Positions 35,826-45,590 of a stretch of 64,000 bases of DNA are shown in pieces; position 1 is the stretch's first letter; every line of letters starts with the position of its first letter. Both the position numbers and the translations under genes were made by a program. This stretch comes from Cardamine occulta. Lineage: Eukaryota; Streptophyta; Magnoliopsida; Brassicales; Brassicaceae. The notes beneath the pieces were generated by a model. It was not told the origin of the DNA and did not search any database. It saw nothing but the letters and a program-made list of their open reading frames with translations. The stretch spans positions 26,692,242 to 26,756,241 of the forward strand of contig CM051362.1 in assembly GCA_028015245.1 (NCBI GenBank), read 5' to 3'.

Positions 35826-36000
35826 ACAGTAAAACTTCTATAAATTAATAATATTGAAACCAATGTATTTTTATGATATTTTATTAATTTATAAAGGTGA
35901 TATTTGAGTCAAAATAACAATTTGAGACCGAAAAAATTATTAATTTAGTAAAATATTAATGAATCGAATATTAATTTATAGAAGTTTAATTGTATATAAT
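35826..36000. mobile_element. MITE with CTATAAA-TTAATA inverted ends (copy 2)
   Basis: The left end is CAGTAAAACTTCTATAAATT and the right end TTAATTTATAGAAGTTTAATTG, inverted relative to each other over more than 20 bases. Flanking TATATA on both sides may be a target duplication. The element is about 175 bp and has no ORF. Confidence 0.7.
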
Positions 36001-36282
36001 TTTTTTAACTCATCCCTTACTTTTGCATATATATATTGTTTATCACAACATATAATACTTGGCGGACACTATAAACACTAATACAACTAAACAAATTAAG
36101 GGGAAATTACAATAATCACTTATATTGCCATTCACATCCGTACATTCCATGCTTTTGGGTCTTTCTACGAGTGAAGTGCCTGGAATTATTAGTAAGAAAT
36201 TAATAAGATTTTTATTGAATGGAGTGGAAAATCTAATCTCTAATGAATAATTATATAACATCACACGTAAGGGTTATATCTA

Positions 36283-36316
<34 letters not shown>

Positions 36317-36398
36317 CTAGGAGATCCTGATAATAATCAGAAACACAACAATTGATAGAAAGATATAGTAAAGATAGCAAGAGGAAAGTGTATTAAGA

Positions 36399-37479
36399 AT
36401 GGGGAAAGGAAGAGCTCCATGCTGTGACAAGAGCAAAGTGAAGAGAGGGCCATGGAGTCCTCAAGAAGATCTCACTCTCATCACTTTTATTCAGAAACAT
36501 GGCCATCAAAATTGGAGATCTCTTCCCAAGCTTGCTGGTCAGTATTTATTCATGCATGTTTCTGTAATACTATATAGTTTTCAATAACTAAGAGAAATCA
36601 TTTATGAATGATATATAGGATTGATGAGATGTGGGAAGAGTTGCCGACTTAGATGGATAAACTATCTTAGACCGGACGTGAAGCGAGGCAACTTTAGCAA
36701 AGAGGAAGAAGATGCCATCATTCACTACCATCAAACCCTTGGAAACAAGTTTGTACTCATACCTTACATACTCATCTAAGTTCTTTGTAAATAAGACAAC
36801 AATAGTACAGAGAGATTAACTAGTGTATTTGATCAGGTGGTCAAAGATCGCATCCTTCTTGCCCGGAAGAACCGACAATGAGATCAAGAATGTTTGGAAC
36901 ACTCATCTCAAGAAACGACTTACTACATCTTCTTCTTCTTCATCCATCTCTAGCACTCATGACCAAAGCACGAAAGCAGATCATGACAAGAACTGTGACG
37001 GGGTTCAAGAAGAAGCGACTTCAGGGGTTAATGAGAGCCAAGACTCGGCTACTTCGTCACAAGACTCGGCTACTTCGTCACATCCCCAAAACGAGTGTAT
37101 ACACACAAAGCCAGAGCTTGATGGACTCCACGAGATCCAACTGCTTCTCGACCATGATGACTTTGATGATATAATCTCCGAGTTTCTTCAAACGAACGAA
37201 ATGTTATTTCCGCTAGACTCTCTTCTTCATCACCACCAGAATCACATTTCAACCAGATGTGAAGCGACCAAACCGCAATCATTTGATCATCCCCAACCGG
37301 ATTTCCCATGTGGATTTGAAGAAACAAATGGAGAATCTGACTTGTGGAGACAGCTGGTTGAATCAACCTCACCTACGCCTAGTCCTAACAGTGATGAGTA
37401 CAACGAGTGGTTCAACTTCATCGACAACCAAACTTTCTTTGATGGTTTTAATTTCGTCGGAGAAGTATGTCGTCACTGA
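36399..37479 (+). CDS. MYB72: R2R3-MYB transcription factor, MYB72-like
   Basis: Joined exons 36399-36537, 36619-36748 and 36837-37479 give 303 residues with all junction phases consistent. The N-terminus MGKGRAPCCDKSKVKRGPWS is that of subgroup R2R3-MYBs. R2 covers about residues 14-64 and R3 about 67-115 (LRWINYLRPDVKRGNFS, WSKIASFLPGRTDNEIKN), with the regularly spaced tryptophans. In A. thaliana MYB72 acts in root iron-deficiency responses, coumarin secretion and induced systemic resistance. Intron positions are the usual two. The C-terminal region is Ser/Asp-rich and probably activating. It contains an in-frame QDSATSS duplication (37039-37080). The SAUR71 to MYB72 to NF-YC2 order supports orthology to At1g56160. 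Confidence 0.92.
37039..37080. repeat. In-frame 21-bp duplication in MYB72-like gene
   Basis: 37039-37059 and 37060-37080 are identical and encode QDSATSS twice in the low-complexity C-terminal region. Frame is preserved. Confidence 0.95.
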
Positions 37480-37542
37480 TATATGCATGATCAATGTTGT
37501 TTCCACTTTTGAGTATATTATTATATTACCTTAATGTCTAAA

Positions 37543-37590
37543 CAGATGCATCAGTTGACCAAAAAAAAAAAAAAAACAGATGCATCATAT
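37543..37590. repeat. Poly(A) insertion flanked by short direct repeat
   Basis: ACAGATGCATCA occurs on both sides of GTTGACC plus about 17 A. This resembles a tiny retro-insertion tail with its target duplication, in the downstream region of MYB72. Confidence 0.55.
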
Positions 37591-37655
37591 CTTCAACTGT
37601 AACATTATGCCCAAATGATCCAAAGTAGAATTAAAAATGAGAAAGAGACATGTTT

Positions 37656-38444
37656 TTACGAGAGTTGTACAATCTTGGTTTGTTTTCTGTTAGATTCAGC
37701 TAAACAACTCTTCTCCTCTCGGTCGCTATCACTTTCATCGCTGCTCTCGTAGTCTCCGCTTTGAGAGGCCAAAGAGATGGCATGTTGATGACCGGCAATG
37801 GCAGCTTCAGCGGCATGGACTGCTTCAGGTGTGTGAAGATCAGCCACACCAAGCATCAAGTCCTGAAATTTGGGAATCACTCGTCAGTTTCTTAACCTAA
37901 ATACAGACAACGCTTTGCATTTACAATGCAACAAGGAATATAAGAGTTCAATTGTACACAACATTGCTTCTCTGTTACGTTAAGGAACTCTTACCATTGA
38001 GATTCGTTTCCTGTTAATGCCTCGATATCAAAAGCTTCTGAATTACCCTAAATTTATGCACATTTTACAGACTTGGGATCAGAAAAAAAAGACACAAAAC
38101 TAATATTACAAAGAAAACACAAAACCTTGGCTTCTTGCTCCAACCGTTTATTAGCTTCGGCCATGATCCCCAAGAAACCTTTCACGTTGTCAATAACTGT
38201 AACAACACAAGCACAAGAACTCTTTTGAGATTATCACAAAGTCCACAGTCTCTAGCAGCAATTGTAGTAGGAAATAAACAGAACAAAGTGAGAAATGTAT
38301 AATTTGGACTGAGCCAATGAGTGGAGCAATAAGAAGGTACCTTGGCTTTTGGGAAGTGGAGCAATCGTGTAGCATCGACGACTCTGCAGAAGAAGAAGGA
38401 TTCTTGCGTTCCAATTCCAGAAGGTCTCTGCAACTTCTTTCCAT
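37656..38444 (-). pseudogene. NOPCHAP1/C12orf45-like (DUF4598) gene with broken frames
   Basis: Four exon-like pieces are recognisable: 38341-38444 (MERSCRDLLELERKNPSSS), 38126-38196 (DNVKGFLGIMAEANKRLEQ), 37995-38047 (NSEAFDIEALTGNESQ) and 37656-37862 (DLMLGVADLHTPEAVHAAEA). 'EALTG-ES' followed by 'DLMLGVADLHTPEA' is the pattern I associate with DUF4598, whose human member assists box C/D snoRNP assembly. The first-to-second and third-to-fourth junctions do not keep phase with the visible GT/AG sites. That suggests small deletions, although unusual splicing or sequence errors are possible. The gene is divergent from NF-YC2, with about 430 bp to the NF-YC2 leader. Function here is doubtful. 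Confidence 0.5.
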
Positions 38445-38870
38445 GGTTCTTCTCTGCTTTTCGATTCTCTCTCCTCTCTGTTGACAATTAGGGTAGAAAA
38501 AGCGGGTCAAAATCGACCGACCCGGATAATTTATAGCCCATTAGATCCAGTGGGCTTCTTCTAATTTAGGGTTATCGGTTTCTCCGAAAAACGGAGAAGG
38601 CATTCAAGGATTTGGGCTTGGCGTGCAATGTCACATGACTTGTTCACGTGTTCGGTCAACTTTTTCAACGAAACGGTCCGAATAAGAAATTTCTGGAATA
38701 ATTCAAGATTCCCAATGAAAAGCATACAGGTGGCGGTGACCTCAGAACTCCCGCTTTTTCGACACGTGTCGACTGGCGGAACCCACCGGAAACGCTTCAT
38801 AAAAGCTACCCGCGACTCCATTCCATTCCATTTTCATAGGCTTTCGCGAGATCTCAGTCACTCTGACTCT
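38445..38870. promoter_or_regulatory. Divergent promoter region ahead of NF-YC2-like gene
   Basis: This segment of about 430 bp separates the DUF4598-like gene from the NF-YC2 leader. It contains the palindrome GACACGTGTC at 38760-38769 (a perfect G-box core) and another CACGTG at 38645-38650. G-boxes are common bZIP/bHLH binding sites, including for ABA and ER-stress responses. Function here is inferred only. Confidence 0.45.
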
Positions 38871-38871
38871 G

Positions 38872-39300
38872 GTATGTTTTTCTTCCATTTTCTGTTTCTA
38901 TGGACCCTTCTCTCTGGTTTTCCCCCTACCTTTTGTTTCTTTAGTCCTTAACTTTGACGAAATCAAAATAAAGAAACAAAGTTATCATCTTTCGTCCCTG
39001 ATGTGAATCCTCCTGCTCTGCTTGGTTTGTCACAGAAAATCCGATTTTTTTCCTCTTCTTCTCTTTATTTAAGCTAGGTGGCATCGTAAAATCCGGATGA
39101 GAAATCAGCATATCTTAGCTGAATTCGGACATGCAAGCTCTTATTTTTTGTAATAGTAATTGCTAGTGGTTTGTGATCAGCAAAGTTTGGTCAATGAGCT
39201 GAAATGCGGATGCATGCTTTTTGTTCTTGGATAACTCTGAGATTCTTCTTATCAACATAATGCTCACAACCCTATGTTTTGTATATTGTGCGTGTTGCAG
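38872..39300 (+). other. Intron in the 5' UTR of NF-YC2-like gene
   Basis: A clean donor (CTCTG then GTATGT) at 38872 and a T-rich acceptor ending TTGCAG at 39300 frame a 429-bp intron directly before the coding exon. Leader introns of this kind are usual in plant NF-YC genes. Confidence 0.7.
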
Positions 39301-39328
39301 TTTGATCTGAGAAGAGGGAGAGTTAGCA

Positions 39329-39919
39329 ATGGAGCAGTCAGAAGAAGGTCAGGCGCAACAGGGAGTGATGGATTATGTACCTCCTCGTCCTCTTTATCCG
39401 AGTGGGCCAGCAAATGGAGCATCGCATGTGGCATTCCAACAAGCCCAACACTTCCACCACCAACAAACACAACAGCAACTTCAGATGTTCTGGGCTAACC
39501 AAATGCATGAGGTTGAACAGACTACTGATTTCAAGAACCATACCCTTCCGTTGGCCCGCATCAAGAAGATCATGAAAGCTGATGAAGATGTGAGGATGAT
39601 CTCAGCAGAGGCTCCTGTGATTTTTGCCAAGGCGTGTGAGATGTTCATACTGGAACTCACGCTGCGTGCTTGGGTCAACACTGAGGAGAACAAGAGGAGG
39701 ACCTTGCAGAAGAATGACATAGCCGCTGCCATATCCAGGACTGACGTGTTTGATTTCTTGGTTGACATAATCCCCAAGGACGAGCTGAAAGAGGAAGGGT
39801 TAGGGGTGACGAAAGGGACTATACCAACAGCGGTGGGTTCGCCACCATACTATTACTTGCAGCAGCAGCAGGGGATGGTGCCCATCTGGCCCCAGGAGCA
39901 ACACAATGATGAATCTTAA
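39329..39919 (+). CDS. NF-YC2: Nuclear factor Y subunit C (NF-YC2-like)
   Basis: This intronless coding exon gives 196 residues. The histone-fold core of NF-YC is intact at about residues 70-150: LPLARIKKIMKADEDVRMIS, AEAPVIFAKACEMFILELTL, RAWVNTEENKRRTLQKNDIA, AAISRTDVFDFLVDI. It pairs with an NF-YB, then recruits NF-YA to bind CCAAT boxes, or joins CO-type proteins in flowering control. The N-terminus is Gln-rich and the C-terminus ends in a glutamine stretch. Start ATG at 39329 follows a leader intron. Its position next to MYB72 and the VIR3-like gene supports At1g56170. Confidence 0.93.
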   Translation: MEQSEEGQAQQGVMDYVPPRPLYPSGPANGASHVAFQQAQHFHHQQTQQQLQMFWANQMHEVEQTTDFKNHTLPLARIKKIMKADEDVRMISAEAPVIFAKACEMFILELTLRAWVNTEENKRRTLQKNDIAAAISRTDVFDFLVDIIPKDELKEEGLGVTKGTIPTAVGSPPYYYLQQQQGMVPIWPQEQHNDES

Positions 39920-41575
39920 TACTTTCCTTTGGTTGTATCCTATCGTAGAAATGTAGGTCTGCTCTGCTGGAAACCATTTCTAAGTGTGTTCTGTAATGCC
40001 ATATTAGTATATTCCCAGAGGCTCTATATCTATGGCAATGTAATATCTCTTCTCCTCAGTATTAAATAATAACAAGAGTAATAGAGATCACTACTTATAA
40101 TAGTCAGGCTTTACTTCACAAGAATGCAACTATATACAGCTTTCATGTGATCCTACTTTACAACCGTTTTCTTTTAGCTAATAAAAAGCTTGGCTTTCCT
40201 GTAAACCCTAAAACACAGATATAAGGCAAGATAGGGGTTGATTTGATTAAATCTAGGAGTTGTAGGCGGGTTTAATTGATAATTTTGAAAGTTTGGGGCC
40301 AATTGTGATTTCGGAAAATTGAGGATTAAATCGATCAATTGGAAAGTTGTTTTCGGTGGGTTAAATTGATCATTTTAAAAGTATTGGGGTCAATTACGAA
40401 ATTGTCAGAAATTGGAGGACTGATCGGTGTAATACGGAAAGAGTGATACATATATATGTATTCACGCTTATATCTCCGTCTTCGTGATACCTAGCCGCCT
40501 CCTAAGTGGAAAGAAGAAAGAGAACTGAGCTTTGTGGGATTGTGGTTGAGGCGGAGGTTCGTCGTACGTGCGAAGCTTCAATCTTTCTCTCTTCTCTCGT
40601 TGGGTAAGTCTCCTCTCCTCTTGTTTCCTTATTGATCGAGTACGGCGGGTGCTCGATGTTGGGTCACGGACGATGGCGTGGTGATGATCGGACTTCGACG
40701 TGGTGGTGGGGAATGAGCCACGGATATGTTGAATTGTCGAGATCGTAATCGGCGGTACGGTGGAGTCACGGGGCACATCGCATCTAAGAAGCTGTTGGCG
40801 TTGTGGAGATCGTCGTGAGTGGCAATGGCGTGGTGTCAACGGCACATGTAAGGGTTGAGATCGTCATTGAGTTCGGTGAGGATGTGACGGAGAGTGGCGG
40901 TTTGGTGGGAATAGTTGATCGGTGGAGTTGTGGTGGCTGGTCGGTGTTATTGTAGTTGAGTTTCGATGAGGTTCGTCGGAGGCGGGCGTTGATCGGTCGT
41001 GATCAGTCACGTCATGAACGGTGGTGTTGTTGCAGAGTGTTGTCGAAGAAGATGATTCATTTTGTGAATCATGTTTGTCGTGTAGTGATTATTAAGTTGT
41101 GTAGTATATTAAGTTTGATTATTTTATTTTATTAGATTGCGGATTCGGGATTTTAAGGGGAGACGGGAAAAAGTTCCGAAAGTTGCAGAAAAGTTGTGTT
41201 GGAAGGTGCTACTAGTGGCTAAGGTGAGTGCAAGATGGTTTGGATGATTTACTGAATTATTTCCGAGATAATTCAAGTGTTAGGATTTAATTCGTTTTTG
41301 TGATTTTCAGCGGTTTTGATTGCTTAGATACATTCTGGAAAAATTACTAGAAATTGCCGGTATTGGAGAGGTTATTTTATGTAATTTTTCTATGAATTAT
41401 TGTTGAATTAATTATTGAGAATTAATTGTTTTAGTCAATTTTGGGTGTTTAAAATTGTCGTTGATTGATTTAATTCATTAGTTGCGGTGAATTATTTTTA
41501 CTAAATCATTGTTGTGCTGTTTGTCGAGTCCGGACATTTAATTATGTCTGATGATATTGTTACAATACCAATTGC
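39920..41575. mobile_element. NF-YC2 3' region, then LTR-like repetitive sequence
   Basis: From 39920 to about 40090 the sequence is 3' UTR or spacer. From about 40200 to 41575 its character changes: repeated 'aaattgat' phrases (GGGTTTAATTGATAA, GGTTAAATTGATCA, GGGGTCAATTACGAA), then a TATATATGTATTCACGC promoter-like site, a G-rich stretch with GGTGCTACTAGTGGC, and a T/A-rich tail with GTCGAGTCCGGACATTTAAT. This resembles the LTR of a plant Ty3/gypsy element. No gag-pol was found, and the minus-strand ORF at 40468-40845 looks fortuitous. It replaces the sequence where the rest of the VIR3-like gene should be. Confidence 0.4.
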
Positions 41576-41597
41576 CTGATGATCACCAATTTCTTAC

Positions 41598-42527
41598 CAA
41601 CAAGAAGATGACCCGCTTCGTGAACTATGATTCTACGCTTATGTGGAGGCCAGTAACATGATATTTGAGCTAAACAGGTACCACCAAGAAGTACAGAATC
41701 CATATACGCTAAACCCAAAATGACAGCAAGATTTGGCCGCAGATCAATCTCCTGAGAAAGAAGATAGGAAACTCCACCCAGAAAAGCAGCCAGAGCAATA
41801 CTAGAGCTACCAGAAAGTCCCCACTTCTTTGGTGAAAGTTTAGTCACTAATAAAAAAAAAAAAACTTAAATAAGTTTCCACATTGAATAATCAAAGATGA
41901 CTGAAGATAGAAATTTGAGCAACAGACCTTCCAAGCCAGTTGCAGACTTGAGGACAGTAGGTGTAACCTCTCTTGTTCCCTCCAAAACTGTATCACAGAA
42001 AGATAGAATCAACAGATCATAATAAAGAAGAAAGAAACCTCTGAAACGATTCAATTAACATTACTATTGAAAGGCAAAAACAGAGTACCAATACTACTGA
42101 ACTTGCCAAAGTTGGCCAATAGACCTCTCTCCTTAAGAAATCTAAATGCACTTCCAACAAGTCTCATATCATCTGCATTCAAACACGCATCTAAAACTTG
42201 CCAATCCCTCTCCAATTCAAGAGCTCCCAAACCGCTTAACTTAGTCGTTATAGGAGCGGCGACATTAGATTCGATCGCATCAAGCTGTTCGTCGTTTTCT
42301 ATGGATTTTAGGAACCTGAGAGCCCCAGCGAGATCTTTTCTCTTCACAGCATCTTCGTATTCCCGCCATTCCCTGAGCGCGCTCGGCCTCAGCAGCTCAT
42401 GCCTCCGGAAACTACGAAAGGCTAGAGACTGTAGGCGAGGAACAAGGAAGCTACTTTGGCGAGGAAAGAGAGGAGGAGAAGGCAATAGAGATCTGAGACA
42501 TGGAGGAGACGACGGAGATAAAGCCAT
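41598..42527 (-). pseudogene. VIR3-like chloroplast metalloprotease, truncated after exon 3
   Basis: Exons 42089-42527, 41928-41987 and 41598-41846 join in phase and give about 249 residues. The N-terminus MALSPSSPPCLRSLLPSPPL is a Ser/Pro-rich plastid transit peptide. Later come two hydrophobic segments (SSSIALAAFLGGVSYLL; NLAVILGLAYMDSVLLGGTC) and a zinc-binding HEAGH motif (RRIIVHEAGHLL). The third exon ends at a good donor (GTAAGAAA). About 20 bases further the sequence becomes repeat-like, and no downstream exons are found before NF-YC2. The A. thaliana counterpart At1g56180 (VIRESCENT3, needed for chloroplast development) continues well past HEAGH, as I recall. The catalytic C-terminal half is missing, so the copy is probably non-functional unless an intact paralogue exists. 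Confidence 0.75.
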
Positions 42528-42921
42528 TAGAGGTGGAGATCCTCACCGGAATTTCCAAAAAAAAGAGATTACATAAAGAAACTGTGAATTTTATTCGAAA
42601 GGCCAGAATTAATTGGGCCATATAAAGGTAAAAAGGCCCATTTAAGTTTCTCATTTTGCAAATAAGCCGTTTTATTTAGCACATATTTATTATTCGAGTC
42701 AATACTTACTTCTCTTTCCCATCAATGGAAGTAAACTTTATTTTGAATCAAAATAAGTTGATCTTTGTAAATGTGGCCCAAATTGTAAGCAGAGAGGGAG
42801 GTGAAAGATGATATGATAACCTCTCATCAACGATAAGACAAAATCCAGAAACTTGTAATATCATCCAATCCTCACTCTTCTTCCTCATCTCTCTCACTTT
42901 CTCCCTATTCGTCGACTTCAC
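42528..42921. promoter_or_regulatory. Divergent promoter between VIR3-like gene and PGK
   Basis: This region of about 390 bp carries I-box-like GATAA/GATAAG motifs near the PGK side (GATATGATAACC at about 42809, CGATAAGAC at 42831). Such elements are typical of light-regulated photosynthetic genes, which fits plastid PGK. Assignment is by motif only. Confidence 0.4.
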
Positions 42922-45030
42922 ATGGCTTCCACCGCCGCGACTGCAGCTCTTTCGATCATCAAATCCACCGGTAGCGCCGCCGTTACCCGCTCCTCCCGCG
43001 CCTCCTTCTTACCCATTCCCTCCACTGGTGTCTCTGCACGTCGTCTCGGCTTCTCTGCTGTTGTTGACTCGCGTTTCTCCGTCCATGTGGCCTCCAAGGT
43101 CAACTCTGTGCGCGGAAAGGGGACCAGGGGAGTGGTTTCAATGGCGAAGAAGAGTGTTGGAGATTTGACTTCTGCGGATTTGAAAGGGAAGAAGGTCTTT
43201 GTCAGAGCTGATCTCAATGTACCTCTTGATGACAATCAGAATATCACTGACGACACTAGAATCAGAGCCGCCATTCCCACTATCAAGTTTCTTATTGAAA
43301 ATGGCGCTAAGGTCATCCTCTCCACTCATTTGGTATGTCCACTCTCTTAATCTCAATCTAATCACTCTCTAATCAACTCAAATTGACATTAAAGTCTTTA
43401 CATTTCGATTTTTGTGATCTTTCAGGGGAGGCCAAAGGGTGTTACTCCAAAGTTCAGCTTAACCCCTCTTGTTCCCAGATTGTCTGAGCTTCTTGGTATT
43501 GAGGTACACCAATGATTCTTAATGGATCTGAATCTTTCATCTTCTTTATGACAATCTCTTAAGGCTTTTTGGGTGTGAATTGCAGGTTGTGAAAGCTGAT
43601 GATTGTATTGGTCCAGAAGTGGAAAGCTTGGTGGCTGCTCTGCCTGAAGGTGGAGTTTTGCTTCTTGAGAATGTCAGGTTTTACAAGGAGGAAGAGAAGA
43701 ACGATCCTGAGTTTGCTAAGAAGCTTGCTTCTTTGGCTGATCTCTATGTCAACGATGCTTTTGGGACTGCTCACAGAGCCCATGCTTCAACAGAGGGAGT
43801 CACAAAGTTCTTGAAGCCATCTGTTGCTGGTTTCCTTTTGCAAAAGGTGACATTTTTGATACAAATTCCTTCTTTTGACAAGTTACAAGCACTGTTACTA
43901 CACATGCCACGATACCCTTTATCATGAAATAATTTATTGCTTTTGTTCATCTTTGGATTTCGATGAGAGGGGTCTAAAACTAAAGGGTCAAGAGTTTTGC
44001 AACTGCTGTTTGTGGAGGGGTCCATTGACTTGAATTGAGTTATGTATTTAAGAATTAGGTGTTTTCCTGATTGGAAATTCAGGTTTTCTTCTACCCAAAG
44101 ATGGTAATTGAAACTAAGCCAGTGAGCTTGCCTTATCTTTTTACAGGAGTTGGACTACCTTGTGGGTGCGGTTTCAAACCCAAAGAGACCATTTGCTGCC
44201 ATCGTGGGAGGTTCAAAGGTCTCATCCAAGATTGGAGTTATCGAGTCTCTTCTTGAGAAATGTGACATCCTTCTGCTTGGTGGTGGAATGATCTTCACAT
44301 TCTACAAGGCGCAAGGTCTCTCTGTTGGCTCTTCCCTAGTTGAAGAAGACAAGCTTGAATTGGCTACAACACTCCTTGCCAAGGCTAAGGCCAAAGGAGT
44401 CTCTCTATTGTTACCAACAGATGTTGTGATTGCTGACAAGTTCGCTCCTGATGCCAACAGCAAGGTCCGTCTCCGTTAGTTATTGCTAAAAAGCTTGGCA
44501 TTCTTGGTTGATAAAAATGGTTTGTTCTTAAAGACTGTATTTGATGTCTGTGTTGTGACATGATTGTCGTAGATTGTGCCAGCATCAGCCATCCCTGATG
44601 GGTGGATGGGATTGGACATTGGTCCAGACTCGATTAAAACTTTCAACGAAGCTCTTGACACCACCCAGACAGTCATCTGGAATGGACCAATGGGAGTTTT
44701 CGAGTTTGAAAAGTTTGCACAAGGAACTGAGGTAAGAAGTATATAATAATACTACTTTGAGTCTTTCATCATGACTGTTAGAACTTTAAAATTAACATGT
44801 GGCAATGTTGAATGGCGCAGGCGATTGCGAATAAACTTGCAGAGCTAAGTGAAAAAGGAGTGACAACGATAATAGGAGGAGGAGACTCGGTGGCAGCAGT
44901 GGAGAAAGTGGGAGTAGCAGGAGTCATGAGCCACATCTCCACTGGTGGTGGTGCCAGTTTGGAGCTCTTGGAAGGCAAAGTGCTTCCTGGTGTGGTCGCT
45001 CTTGATGAAGCAATCCCAGTCACCGTTTGA
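42922..45030 (+). CDS. PGK2: Chloroplast phosphoglycerate kinase
   Basis: Exons 42922-43332, 43426-43503, 43586-43846, 44147-44464, 44573-44731 and 44821-45030 join in phase to 478 residues, the length I recall for At1g56190. It converts 3-phosphoglycerate plus ATP to 1,3-bisphosphoglycerate in the Calvin cycle. About 73 N-terminal residues form a Ser/Ala-rich transit peptide. The mature part starts near AKKSVGDL. Family motifs are VFVRADLNVPLDDN, STHLGRPKG, LLENVRF, YVNDAFGTAHRAHAS, FAAIVGGSKVSSKI, LLGGGMIFTFYKAQG, VIWNGPMGVFEFEKFAQGT and the C-terminal nucleotide loop IIGGGDSVAAVEK with STGGGASLELLEG. All are intact. At1g56190 is the plastid isoform next to EMB1303. The PGK1/PGK2 names vary between papers. 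Confidence 0.95.
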
Positions 45031-45439
45031 GAAAACTCTCTTTGTTACACTGAGGAGACCTAAATGAGTTTCTTCTTCTTCTTCTTCTGTTGTAAATCTT
45101 ATTAAAGTATTTGTTTTACCACCAAAATCCATAGAGAGGAGAGAGTCTTTTGTCTCAAATAAATCAATCCAAGTCTGTCTCGGTGACTTTCATTATTTCT
45201 TTCTTTAAGTAAACATGAATCAACTGCTTCAAATCACTTTGATGCGGAAGACGATAAAATACTTTTAACCCTCAAAGTAAACTTTTTAGAAAATAAGAGG
45301 ACTCGAAACGAAATATGATGGAGATGTTCACACGTGGCGTTTGTCGAGTGGATGCAAGTTGAGAAAGTATACGCGTAGGCTGAAATGAAATCTATCTACT
45401 TTTTTTCTTCTCTTTCTCTCCCGTGAAGCTGCTTTAGCC
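45031..45439. other. PGK 3' region and EMB1303 promoter
   Basis: A CTTCTT repeat lies in the PGK 3' UTR (45073-45089). From 45211 the sequence is the upstream region of the EMB1303-like gene. It is repeated downstream of that gene at 46631, and it contains CACACGTGGCG near 45330. Confidence 0.7.
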
Positions 45440-45590
45440 ATGGCTATGGCGGCGTCGATAATCCAATCTCCTCCCCTCTCGTTCAATACTAACGGTACGC
45501 TTTCTTTCTCATTCTATGGGTTGCGTTTTCCTCATTTGGGATTTCATAGATAACCTATGAGTTCCTGAAGATTCGAAATTTGCGATTTTA
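45211..45590 (+). repeat. Direct repeat, copy 1 (promoter, exon 1 and start of intron 1 of EMB1303)
   Basis: This is the original 5' region of the EMB1303-like gene. It matches 46631-46915 at most positions, except that about 90 bp (45403-45494, the leader end and exon 1) have no counterpart in copy 2. Confidence 0.9.

Larger units (their letters stand above)
32463..36398. other. Spacer SAUR71 to MYB72 with two MITEs
   Basis: About 3.9 kb without a supportable gene. It carries G(9) at 32709-32717, several A-runs, a pair of inverted-repeat elements of one family (34055-34625 and 35826-36000), a CATGC microsatellite at 35148-35172 and a TA run at 36283-36314 shortly before MYB72. CACGTGTAGAGTTG is repeated at 33899 and 33921. 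Confidence 0.6.

Noticed and set aside
40468..40845. 125-codon minus-strand ORF rich in Arg/Ser/Thr
   Set aside because: It lies wholly in the repeat-like segment. Its composition mirrors GC-rich non-coding text on the other strand, and no domain is recognisable.
42067..42576. 169-codon plus-strand ORF
   Set aside because: It is the antisense shadow of the first exon of the VIR3-like gene, whose splice phases and transit peptide are convincing.
42922..45030. PGK as a pseudogene because the open frame is broken into many pieces
   Set aside because: All interruptions are regular GT-AG introns and the joined frame gives the full 478-residue enzyme with every motif.
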